From: a virus
Virus record (IMG/VR): IMGVR_UViG_3300044994_000386
Span: 22,436-86,435 of that record
Length of the DNA stretch: 64,000 nucleotides
Direction: 5' to 3' (one strand)
Shown: positions 25,866 through 33,676 of the stretch, piece by piece
How positions within the stretch are numbered: position 1 is the first letter of the stretch
Layout of the letters: every line of letters begins with the position of its first letter
Position numbers and translations under genes: made by a program
The notes under the pieces: model-generated
The model's database searches: none
What the model saw: only the letters and a program-made list of their open reading frames with translations
What the model was told of the DNA's origin: nothing

Positions 25866-26909
25866 ATGAATTATTTAAAAAATTTCTATATGTTTGAGGA
25901 AGTTAGGGGTGTTGCTGAAGCTACGCTTTACCTATCTGATTTTCTATGTCAATTTATCACAAAAGAATCAATTGAGTTTCAAAAAGAAAATGAAGATAAA
26001 GAATCAGCAGAATCAACTGAAGAATATATTTTCAATTACAACGATTTAAAACCATATCTTCCAAAAAAATCAATCTATGCTTACTTCCCAGTTTCAAGGA
26101 TCAATCTCACACTTTTATTAAAGAAGGAAGTTAAATCGGATACATATCCTTTCAAAATAGGTGGTTGGGCCGTAAGATTTGGAAAAAAGAAAAAAGGTTA
26201 TTCTTATTTTAAAAAAGGTGTAAAAAAAAATAAAGATCATTCAATATCTATTTCTATGGGTATAGAAGTATATGTTGGTAATCTTGACTTAGAGTTGGAT
26301 ACTGATAATAGTTTTCAGATAAAACTCGAAGCTGTAATTTTACATGAATTAAATCACTTCTATGAACATTATAATAGAAGTTGGGATCCATATGGTAGAG
26401 AAATTGAAACAAGTGTAACTTGGGCGTCTATTGGTGATATACCAAAAAATGTGAATGAAAAAGTATATATTTTCTGGCAAGATAATTTTACTTATTATAT
26501 TTATCAATCTGAACCTCATGAAGTAAATGCTCAAATTCAAGAAGCTAAGCCATATGTTGATAAATTAAGTTTTAAAGAACTTAAAAAAACAAACTTTTGG
26601 AAAAATATTAAGGCTATGCAGAATTACGATGAACAAAAGTTTTTACAGAAATTTCATGAGGAAGTATTAATTCATGATCCTACTTTAATTGAATCAGAAG
26701 TGCTTTCACAATATATAAATATTTGGAAAAAAGAATATAAAAAATTATATAAATTACAAAAAGATAAAAATAGTCCAAGACCAGAATTCTTCGAAAAAAT
26801 GTCAGATAGTCAATTTATGAATTACTGGGGTAAAAAAATCAGAGAGGCTGGTGGTAAAATAGTAAGAAAAATTATTAAACAATATTCAAATAAACAAAAA
26901 GAGGACTAA
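25866..26909 (+). CDS. Zinc metallopeptidase (HExxH) with the shared N-terminal motif
   Basis: 347 residues. The start is MNYLKNFYMFEEVRG, a form of the shared motif. The core carries VILHELNHFYEH, an HExxH zinc site with His160, Glu161 and His164. About 55 residues later QSEPHEVNAQ has Glu219, a probable third zinc ligand, as in gluzincin-type peptidases. The N-terminal part contains a Lys-rich region (about 105-125). No signal peptide or propeptide is obvious. It may be an injected protease or a virion maturation enzyme; it is not like the known T4 prohead protease gp21. It is expressed from a near-leaderless promoter and closed by a terminator overlapping its stop codon. Confidence 0.8.
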   Translation: MNYLKNFYMFEEVRGVAEATLYLSDFLCQFITKESIEFQKENEDKESAESTEEYIFNYNDLKPYLPKKSIYAYFPVSRINLTLLLKKEVKSDTYPFKIGGWAVRFGKKKKGYSYFKKGVKKNKDHSISISMGIEVYVGNLDLELDTDNSFQIKLEAVILHELNHFYEHYNRSWDPYGREIETSVTWASIGDIPKNVNEKVYIFWQDNFTYYIYQSEPHEVNAQIQEAKPYVDKLSFKELKKTNFWKNIKAMQNYDEQKFLQKFHEEVLIHDPTLIESEVLSQYINIWKKEYKKLYKLQKDKNSPRPEFFEKMSDSQFMNYWGKKIREAGGKIVRKIIKQYSNKQKED

Positions 26910-26923
26910 AAGTCCTCTTTTTT
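26896..26923 (+). terminator. Rho-independent terminator overlapping a stop codon
   Basis: AAAAAGAGGACT and AGTCCTCTTTTT form a twelve-pair stem around AAA. The TAA stop of the metallopeptidase gene lies at the top of the hairpin (26907-26909). Confidence 0.92.
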
Positions 26924-26998
26924 ACACTGACCATCAAGAAAAAAAAAACAGAATTTGATGAATTTGAACTTTAGTGACTCAAAACACTAATGTGTAGT

Positions 26999-27721
26999 TC
27001 ATATTAATTGATTTTGCTTTTTGTAGTATTCATCGAATCCTTCAAGAAGTTTAGACATTGTAGGTGATTTTTCAGTGCCAATAATTTCATCAATGATTCC
27101 AAATTCAAGAGCTTCGTCAGAATTATACCACTTATCACGTTTAGAAAATTCAAGTATTTGATCAAAAGTTTTACCACAATTTTGAGCTAAAATTTTTAAT
27201 AGAATGTAATTATATTTTTCGGCTTCCATTTGATTGATACGGGTATCTTGAATGTTACCTTGTGTACCATGTGAAACCTGGTGTGTCATTACTTTTGAGA
27301 ATATCAAAGATGATCGTTTACCTTTTGTTCCTGATGAAAGAAGTACAGACCCCATAGAGGCACAAATACCTGTGTTTATAGTGGCTACATCAGAATTGAT
27401 ATAATTCATCACGTCTATAATACCTAATCCTGATTTAACAGAACCACCGGGCGAGTCAATGTGCATTGTGATATCTTTTTTCTCAACTGAATCAAGATAA
27501 ATTAATTGTGCTTGAATGATAGTAGACATATTATCATCCACAACACCAGTTGCCCAGATTAATCTTTCTCTCATTAAACGAGAAAAAACATCCATTTGAG
27601 TTACATTCATTTGTCTTTCTTCAAGAATGTAGGGAGTTAAAGCGTTTTCAAAATAGTCCATCTTTAATGATGAGATACCTCTGCTTTGTGAGAATTTTCT
27701 GAAATCCTTTGCGTAATCCAT
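26999..27721 (-). CDS. clpP: ClpP-like serine protease
   Basis: 240 residues, a little longer than typical ClpP (about 200) because of N- and C-terminal extensions. The catalytic triad is visible: Ser122 in ICASMGSVL, His147 in MTHQVSHG and Asp196 in KRDKWYNSDEA. The HIDSPGGSV loop near 88-95 gives the oxyanion and substrate-strand region. The first 12 residues (MDYAKDFRKFSQ) loosely resemble the shared motif. ClpP forms tetradecameric chambers that degrade proteins fed by Clp ATPases. It could act with the phage ClpS and tmRNA tag, or in capsid maturation, where ClpP-fold proteases occur in other phages. Separate from other enzymes; no promoter element seen directly upstream. Confidence 0.93.
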   Translation of the reverse strand: MDYAKDFRKFSQSRGISSLKMDYFENALTPYILEERQMNVTQMDVFSRLMRERLIWATGVVDDNMSTIIQAQLIYLDSVEKKDITMHIDSPGGSVKSGLGIIDVMNYINSDVATINTGICASMGSVLLSSGTKGKRSSLIFSKVMTHQVSHGTQGNIQDTRINQMEAEKYNYILLKILAQNCGKTFDQILEFSKRDKWYNSDEALEFGIIDEIIGTEKSPTMSKLLEGFDEYYKKQNQLI

Positions 27722-28012
27722 TTTTTTTTATTTTAATATAGTTTAACCATTATTTATTTGTTTCTCTGGCATAACGACTATTTGATCATTTATAAATCAA
27801 AGACTAATGATTTTGATATTGTTATCTGATCGACCTATTCAGTTACTAATTTTTTGGCTAATACAAATTTTACCAGTGCCAGTAAGGTTGTAAAATTTAT
27901 CATGAAATATATACTCTTGGTAATCTTTTTTGTTATGTATTGGTTTTATTTTCATAAAATATAATTTTTGAGTTAAAAAAATTAATATATATTACAAATA
28001 TAATATTTCTAT
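27722..28012. other. Intergenic region with a possible 20-residue membrane peptide
   Basis: 291 bases, AT-rich, between divergent genes. On the forward strand 27902-27964 encodes a 20-residue, almost fully hydrophobic peptide (MKYILLVIFFVMYWFYFHK core). It may be a real membrane micropeptide or chance. A TTAATATATATT stretch at about 27981 probably belongs to the promoter of the next gene. Confidence 0.3.
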
Positions 28013-28270
28013 ATGAAACCAATTAAAAAGTTTGAAGAGTTTATTTATAGCGGTGGTGATACTCAACCATCACCAGGTACAAAACCTATCGAGACACCAA
28101 CAAGACCAAGTACTAAACCTTCACAAAAACCAAACAAGCCTTCGCCTATTAGAAGAGATAAACCAGCCGTAGTACCAGCCCCAAAAGCTAAAAAAGAAAA
28201 TGAGTTACCAACCGCTACGGTTGATGATGTAATTCAAAAATTTGCAAAATTGACAAATCAAAAAAAATAA
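28013..28270 (+). CDS. Proline-rich small protein with the shared N-terminal motif
   Basis: 85 residues. It begins MKPIKKFEEFIYSGG, a very clear motif copy. Residues 15-65 are a Pro/Thr/Lys-rich, presumably disordered linker (TRPSTKPSQKPNKPSP), and the last 20 are a short helix (VDDVIQKFAKLTNQKK). With only a motif, a linker and a helix, this looks like a cleavable internal or core protein rather than an enzyme. It is followed 10 bases later by the next motif-bearing gene, so they form an operon with the 494- and 583-residue genes. Confidence 0.75.
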   Translation: MKPIKKFEEFIYSGGDTQPSPGTKPIETPTRPSTKPSQKPNKPSPIRRDKPAVVPAPKAKKENELPTATVDDVIQKFAKLTNQKK

Positions 28271-28280
28271 TCATTATGTA

Positions 28281-29765
28281 ATGAAAAGCTTCCAAAAATT
28301 TTTAGAAGAAGTAACAATAAAAGGTAATCCTGCTATACCAGGTGAAAATGGAAAAAAACCTGGTGATAAAGACTATTTAAGAGACATTGAGTCTAGAGCA
28401 AAAGCTAGATTGGGCATTTCAGGAAGAGAAAATCCTATGCAGTTTGGTGGAAGAATTATGCAATTATTATCTCTATCACAAAGAATGACTCGTGGTCATG
28501 AAAAAGAGTTAGAGAAATTAGCAAAAGAAATCATACTTAAAAACTATGGAGAAATCTTAGATGGTGTTGAATTAGATATAAAACTTTTTGGTTCTGGTCA
28601 ACAAATTGCTAAATTTATGAAAAATGTTAGTAAAGAACAAAAAGAACAACAAGAAGTTGAAAATAACAAAAATTATCCGGTTATGAGACAGATTAAAGAT
28701 CCGGATACCATCAATAAAATTCACAAAGCAAAAATAGGAAATAATATTATTCAAGGTGAAGCTAAAAACACAAAACATATTATCGCAACCGAAGAAGTTA
28801 AAAATGGCTTGATTAAAATTTTTGGAGATAAAGCTGAACAATTATTAAATATATGGAAAGAAATAAGTAATTTGGCTGATAAAATGGATTGGATTATTCC
28901 AATTGATAATAAAGCCGAAATGATGGAACGTGTCCCTGATGGAATGGCAGGAGCTGTTTCGATAGATTGGAAACCTAAAGAAGACCAATCTAAGGAGGAT
29001 GAAAATAAAGATTTCGCTACAAAAATATTGAATGATTTAGCAAATGAAATAGAGCCTGAAGAAAAAGATATAGAAAAATTACAAGACGAGTTTGAATTGA
29101 TGCAGCCTCGAATTAGAGCAAGAGGCATAGATTTCCCTATGTTGATTCATGAAACTGTTAAAGGTATTTACGAATTAATCGCTTCAGTTCAATTTCCAAG
29201 TAAAAATGCTTCAGAGGATGAAATTAAAAAAGCACAAACTGTTGAATTAAACGTAAGTTCTTTTATGGATGAAGCAGAAGATTTTAGAACAGGTCCAGAA
29301 ATTGCTGCTGATTTTAGAGATTTCATTAATGCTAATCCAAAAGCAACTCATCCAAATATGAGAGCATTTATATTTGGGATGTTAATGGATTCAAATTATA
29401 TCTCAGATGAAGAATTTTTAAAACTATTTAGAGGTATATTGAATGGCACACAAGAGGCTCGTAAAAAAATCGATGAAATGATAGATGAGGTAAATAAAAA
29501 ATTAAACCAATATGAACTGAGTCAAGTTATTGATATTGAAGAACCAGAGATCGAAATTCCTCAAAATTCGAATCAGAAAAAAGATTATTCAGAAATGTCA
29601 CAAAAACAAATTCAAGAGTTAATTGATGACGCTTTAGATGCAGGTGATATGGATAAAGTAAAAATACTTTCTCAATATTTAAAAGAAGGTGCTAAAATTT
29701 ACCTATCAGAATTAAAAAAATTAAATGAAGGTTATATACCTCATAATAAATTAAAAAAAAAATAA
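28281..29765 (+). CDS. Virion-type protein with T4-like capsid-targeting start, 494 residues
   Basis: The N-terminus MKSFQKFLEEVTIKGNP is the copy closest to the T4 internal-protein pattern (MKTYQEFIAEA in T4 IPIII). The following part (ESRAKARLGISGREN, about 36-50; RIMQLLSLSQRMTRGHEKEL) looks conserved. The chain is charged, helical, and has a DxE-rich C-terminal part. No catalytic motif recognised. It is the second gene of a three-gene operon. It may be an internal or scaffold protein. Confidence 0.72.
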   Translation: MKSFQKFLEEVTIKGNPAIPGENGKKPGDKDYLRDIESRAKARLGISGRENPMQFGGRIMQLLSLSQRMTRGHEKELEKLAKEIILKNYGEILDGVELDIKLFGSGQQIAKFMKNVSKEQKEQQEVENNKNYPVMRQIKDPDTINKIHKAKIGNNIIQGEAKNTKHIIATEEVKNGLIKIFGDKAEQLLNIWKEISNLADKMDWIIPIDNKAEMMERVPDGMAGAVSIDWKPKEDQSKEDENKDFATKILNDLANEIEPEEKDIEKLQDEFELMQPRIRARGIDFPMLIHETVKGIYELIASVQFPSKNASEDEIKKAQTVELNVSSFMDEAEDFRTGPEIAADFRDFINANPKATHPNMRAFIFGMLMDSNYISDEEFLKLFRGILNGTQEARKKIDEMIDEVNKKLNQYELSQVIDIEEPEIEIPQNSNQKKDYSEMSQKQIQELIDDALDAGDMDKVKILSQYLKEGAKIYLSELKKLNEGYIPHNKLKKK

Positions 29766-29773
29766 ATAGGTAT

Positions 29774-31525
29774 ATGTTAATCATAAAATATAATGATTTC
29801 TTAGATATAAGATTAAATGAGAATGTTCAAGCAGCAAAGGCTTACTTGAGAGATTTAGCTTTGGCCAAAAAGAAAAATATAGATAAAAATGCAGAGCTAA
29901 CTCCTGAAGAAGTACGTAGAGTAGAAAACAATCCAGATTTCTTAAAAATAAAAGAAATGCTGAAAGATAACCCAGGATACACCTATGCTTTCACAAGGTT
30001 TTTCTTTGATGAGGGAATTGATATTAATGAGTTGCAAAGAGTCTATAACAAGCTTAAAGAATTAAGACAATCTCTTAATTTATTATCAATGCCCATTGAT
30101 AAGTTTGCTGATGTAAAACCATCGAATGAAGATCCACGTAAAGGTTTTGAAAGATTACTTGATGATATTGCTAAAATTGAGATTTCTCGTACTGTTAAGA
30201 AATGGGTAAATCAATTACCAAGTGATTTAAAACGCGAATACCAAAATGCTTCAGTTGTTCAAAAAGAAAAAATTAAAGGTATTGCAATAGCATTTGATGA
30301 ATTTGGTAAAGAACTAGACGGTACTAAAAATTGGGAAAAAAATAAAGAATTACAGGATTTATTTTTCTTAAAAGTTAAAAGATATAAAAATATATCCGAC
30401 TTAATTATAGCTGCAAATAATTATATTAAGGCCGCAAATAATGCTCAAATTTCTAAATTCTTACAAGCTATTCAAAAAGTTAATGTTAAATATGGCCAGA
30501 TGAATGGTGTTGAAATCATTTTTGATGAGAATAGAATTTTGATTATTGAGGTTAAATCTTTTTTTGCTAACAGAGAATTAAACTCTAATACAGCACATTG
30601 TATTGCTTCTTCTCATAGTCAGTGGGATAATTACGTCGGTGCTGATAATATATATAACAAGCAATATTATATTTACAATTTTAATTTACCACCATCTGAT
30701 AACTATTCAGTTATTGGTATTACAATTGGACCTGGAAATAAAATCACTGCATGTCATGCTAAAGATGATAGAAATATATCCGGTTCAATTAAAACTATCC
30801 TAAAACAATGGCAGAATAATTATAATATAAATGTTAATATATTAGAATTATTAGCTGCAATGACACCAGACGAAATTGAAGCCAAAAAGAAAAGAATTGC
30901 TGCAAATAAAGAAATTGTTAAACCTGGTCTTTCTATTGATAAAATTAAACATTATCTTGAAGAAGGTGCTGATCCAAATGCTCAACAAGGTAAGCCTTTA
31001 AATAATGCGGTTAAAGAAGATGATTATGATAAGGCTAAACTTTTATTGGAAAAAGGTGCCTCACCAAATATTGGTAATTCAATTAAATATGCCAAAAACC
31101 TTGATATGATTAAGTTACTAGTTGACTATGGTTCTGAAATCAATAATGATGTTTTCCTCAATATTATCAATGATTATGACGCAGTTGAGTATGTATTAAA
31201 AGCAGGAATTGATCCAAACTTTGAAAAAGGTCTTCCATTAAGAAATGCTGCTAAATTAGGTAGAACTGATATTATGAAGCTTCTTATCAAATATGGTGCT
31301 AGAATTTCTGAAAGAAGATATATGGTTGTTAAATGGGCACTTGAATGGGCACAGATTGATGCGATTAAACTATTATTTCAAGAACTTGAAAAATCAGGTA
31401 ATAGTGTTGATAAAGAATTCTTAGAAAAATCACAATTCAAACATTGGGTACAAACTTCTGATAAAGTATCTGAAGATAAAATTAAAAAAGTTCTAGACTT
31501 CTTAGATCAATATGGAACTAATTAA
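29774..31525 (+). CDS. Ankyrin-repeat protein with the shared start and a central Cys-His domain
   Basis: 583 residues. The N-terminus MLIIKYNDFLDIRLNEN is a variant of the shared motif. The central domain (about 245-345) contains NTAHCIASSHSQWDNYV, QYYIYNFNLPPSDNYSVIGI and ITACHAKDD, a layout (Cys-containing segment, then strand, then a conserved polar turn) that recalls the paralogous SCM/GRALW proteins at 38747, 41794, 47667 and 52314. The C-terminal 180 residues hold about five ankyrin repeats (for example EEGADPNAQQGKPLNNAVKE, KAGIDPNFEKGLPLRNAAK, KLLIKYGARI). Ankyrin repeats bind proteins. The combination of packaging-like start, enzyme-like core and binding repeats fits an injected effector; this is inference. 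Confidence 0.78.
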   Translation: MLIIKYNDFLDIRLNENVQAAKAYLRDLALAKKKNIDKNAELTPEEVRRVENNPDFLKIKEMLKDNPGYTYAFTRFFFDEGIDINELQRVYNKLKELRQSLNLLSMPIDKFADVKPSNEDPRKGFERLLDDIAKIEISRTVKKWVNQLPSDLKREYQNASVVQKEKIKGIAIAFDEFGKELDGTKNWEKNKELQDLFFLKVKRYKNISDLIIAANNYIKAANNAQISKFLQAIQKVNVKYGQMNGVEIIFDENRILIIEVKSFFANRELNSNTAHCIASSHSQWDNYVGADNIYNKQYYIYNFNLPPSDNYSVIGITIGPGNKITACHAKDDRNISGSIKTILKQWQNNYNINVNILELLAAMTPDEIEAKKKRIAANKEIVKPGLSIDKIKHYLEEGADPNAQQGKPLNNAVKEDDYDKAKLLLEKGASPNIGNSIKYAKNLDMIKLLVDYGSEINNDVFLNIINDYDAVEYVLKAGIDPNFEKGLPLRNAAKLGRTDIMKLLIKYGARISERRYMVVKWALEWAQIDAIKLLFQELEKSGNSVDKEFLEKSQFKHWVQTSDKVSEDKIKKVLDFLDQYGTN

Positions 31526-31528
31526 AAT

Positions 31529-31559
31529 AAAAAACCCACTAAAATTAGTGGGTTTTTTT
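31529..31559. terminator. Bidirectional terminator
   Basis: AAAAACCCACTAA and TTAGTGGGTTTTT form a 13-pair stem with an AA loop, with A and T runs on both sides. It sits between the convergent ankyrin and Ro60 genes and touches the Ro60 stop codon. Confidence 0.92.
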
Positions 31560-33006
31560 ATAACTCAATTGAGTTGATTCGGTTGTATAAGGCTCGTTTG
31601 TCTTCCTCCATCATTTTCATGATGTCAAAGACTCTATCAGAGAAACCAGCTAAAGCAAATACTTTAGGCTCTGGGAATTGAAGAGTTCCATATCCTTGTA
31701 AGTCCCAAGAGTAAACATAAGGATTACAGTTGAACTTCTTCTTGTAGTCGGCAAACTGAGCAGTGGGTGTATTGTAGCCAATCCAGCCCTGCATATCTGA
31801 TAAGATAATTACTCTATCATAAGATTTATTAGCCTTAATGAATATATCTTTGAAGTTAGTTCCACCACCTGAAAAATTGAACTTACTACGGATAGTAAAA
31901 ATAGAATCCATTGGATTATATTCAATGTAGCTAGCATAATTCGCAAAAGTCATAACATCACAGCTATTAGCTTTAGCAATCATAGCACCAAATAGAGATG
32001 CAATTTCAGAAGGACGACCACTCATAGAACCAGATACGTCAATGACAACCAAAGTTTCGCCATTAAATCTTGGAACATTTACTACCGAAAAATCTAAAGC
32101 TTTATTGATGGCAACCAATACTTTACGAACTTCAGATGAAGAGCCAAGTTTTGAGACTTCTTCATAAGCAGTCGAAAAACGGAAAGGTAGAACTTTAGAT
32201 TTTCGAATCATTGATTCGTCAATTAAAAGAGTACAAGCTGCATCTACCACTGATGGTGCCTGAGAAATAATATTTCTCAAGTTTTTCAAAAGAGCAAAGT
32301 AACCAATCTTACGAGTTTGAATTAACTCAGACCATGCATCGGCTTTAAGTTGACTTAATTCTTCTTCGTTAGAAGCATTTTGACCAGCCTGAGAAAGCAT
32401 AGCCTCCCAAGTATCAGTGTTTTTTAATTTACCGCTGATCAAGGCTTTCAAAGCTTCGGAATTTTTCTCGGTAGGAACCGGATGAACCAAGTTTACCACG
32501 TCAACTAATTTGAATTTTTTAGATTCACCTTTGTACTTAGCCAATTGATAAGTATCAAACTTATCGAAAGCTTTAGCAAATCCTTTTTTTAAAGAATTTG
32601 GAAATTTAGGTTTATTCTTATCGGTTTTGTAGTTAACATAGTAAGACATAATTTCAGTCATATCATCAACACGACTAACAACCTTATTATAAAAATTTTT
32701 AGACCATTCTTGACCAGAGATATATAATGCTAATTCAGCGGCAAGTACATGAGTAATACTTCTCATTCCGAATTCATCACGAGCAAAAATAGCAGCTTTA
32801 GCCGCAAATTTAGGATCAACTTTAGATAAGAGAGCCTTTAAATCGTCAATTGATTGGTCAGCCGATCGGTAAAACTGGTTGTTAACAAATGATGTCAACA
32901 ACAAAGAAACAAGAGACAGTTCATCAGTTTTGCGATAGGCTTCACCACCAGCAAGATTAATTGTTTTTGTTTTTGGTTTTGATTCTGTTTTGTTAAACTT
33001 TGACAT
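31558..33006 (-). CDS. rsr: Ro60 (TROVE and vWA) RNA-binding protein
   Basis: 482 residues from the ATG at 33004-33006. A longer frame to 33102 would reach into a hairpin and has no support. The first 280 residues follow the TROVE (HEAT-like ring) domain, e.g. SLVSLLLTSFVNNQFYRS, FAAKAAIFARDEFGMRSITHVLAAEL and the RKIGYFALLKNLRNI block. The C-terminal vWA domain has a complete MIDAS motif, VIDVSGSMSG near 340, plus the Thr of GGGTNF and the Asp of ILSDMQGW. Ro60 rings bind misfolded RNA and Y RNA; bacterial Rsr works with exoribonucleases. In this phage it could act in RNA quality control during infection. No Y RNA was identified next to it. Confidence 0.92.
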   Translation of the reverse strand: MSKFNKTESKPKTKTINLAGGEAYRKTDELSLVSLLLTSFVNNQFYRSADQSIDDLKALLSKVDPKFAAKAAIFARDEFGMRSITHVLAAELALYISGQEWSKNFYNKVVSRVDDMTEIMSYYVNYKTDKNKPKFPNSLKKGFAKAFDKFDTYQLAKYKGESKKFKLVDVVNLVHPVPTEKNSEALKALISGKLKNTDTWEAMLSQAGQNASNEEELSQLKADAWSELIQTRKIGYFALLKNLRNIISQAPSVVDAACTLLIDESMIRKSKVLPFRFSTAYEEVSKLGSSSEVRKVLVAINKALDFSVVNVPRFNGETLVVIDVSGSMSGRPSEIASLFGAMIAKANSCDVMTFANYASYIEYNPMDSIFTIRSKFNFSGGGTNFKDIFIKANKSYDRVIILSDMQGWIGYNTPTAQFADYKKKFNCNPYVYSWDLQGYGTLQFPEPKVFALAGFSDRVFDIMKMMEEDKRALYNRINSIEL

Positions 33007-33100
33007 ACTATATAAATTTATTTTGTTTTCTATAGACAAGGACTCGTAGAAATCATTATTGGCTTTTGAATCATGCGAGTGTATAAAACTCAATCTATAC

Positions 33101-33142
33101 AAAAAAAAAATCAGAGTTACTTAAACTAAATAACTCTGATTA
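33101..33142 (-). terminator. Reverse-strand terminator upstream of the Ro60 gene
   Basis: AATCAGAGTTA and TAACTCTGATT form an 11-pair stem. On the reverse strand it is followed by ten T. It stops transcription from the region 33143-33676 before the Ro60 gene, so Ro60 must have its own start site within about 95 bases. Confidence 0.8.
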
Positions 33143-33171
33143 CAAATATATATATAAAATTAGACAAATAG

Positions 33172-33194
33172 GAAAAGCTAGTTGAGCTTTTTTT
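33172..33194. terminator. Small hairpin with T tract
   Basis: AAAAGCT and AGCTTTT pair around AGTTG, with T residues following on the forward strand and A-rich flanks on both sides. A weaker terminator; may act on the forward strand. Confidence 0.4.
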
Positions 33195-33535
33195 TATATT
33201 TAACTTTATCTAAATAAAAGTTAAAAAATAGTTGATTGATTTTTAGGTCTATCATCAAAACCCCAATCTTTGGTTCATTTTGGTCAGAACTGCTATTCGT
33301 AGCAAACGTCTATTTTTTTTTAATCTTCCTCTCCAAAGTATTAAGTTTTTTTTTGGATATAGAAGCATCTAAAACCATAGATAGTTTTTAGAACTTTCAT
33401 GATAGTTTTGAATTTTTCTTATCGAAGTAACTCATCCTATCACCATATTTGTCTAATAATTTTAACATGTAATCAGAGTAAGTTTTAGAAAAGTATTTTT
33501 CTATGCACGCGAAGTAACTTTTCTAATCACTACTG
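33185..33535 (-). pseudogene. Decayed coding sequence between nrdA and Ro60 genes
   Basis: No intact gene lies in the 570-base gap. On the reverse strand several fragments read like protein, interrupted by stops and frame changes: one ends ...YGDRMSYFDKKNSKLS, another contains LILWRGRLKKN, and a third contains SSDQNEPKIGVLMIDLK and ends at about 33187. Each is bounded by stop codons. I interpret it as the remains of one gene. Alternatively, part of it may be a structured RNA; no tRNA-like or Y RNA signature is evident. The rest of the gap (33536-33676) is AT-rich without recognisable features. Confidence 0.4.
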
Positions 33536-33676
33536 ATTTTATTGTTATACATAAGGTTTTTAAAAAGTTTACAAAAATAATAATTTTTTTTAATAATTTG
33601 TACATATATATATGAACATATAAAATTTAATTTTTTTTAAAGTGGATTTTTTATAGTCCATTTTCTATATACTTTA

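Noticed and set aside
33007-33102. Longer N-terminus of the Ro60 protein (start at 33102)
   Set aside because: It would begin at the edge of the terminator hairpin, with no promoter space, and the added residues do not match the TROVE start.
33143-33676. Y RNA gene next to Ro60
   Set aside because: The position and terminator are suggestive, but I found no tRNA-like module and no convincing end-to-end stem, and the region shows decayed coding fragments. Kept as a question, not a feature.
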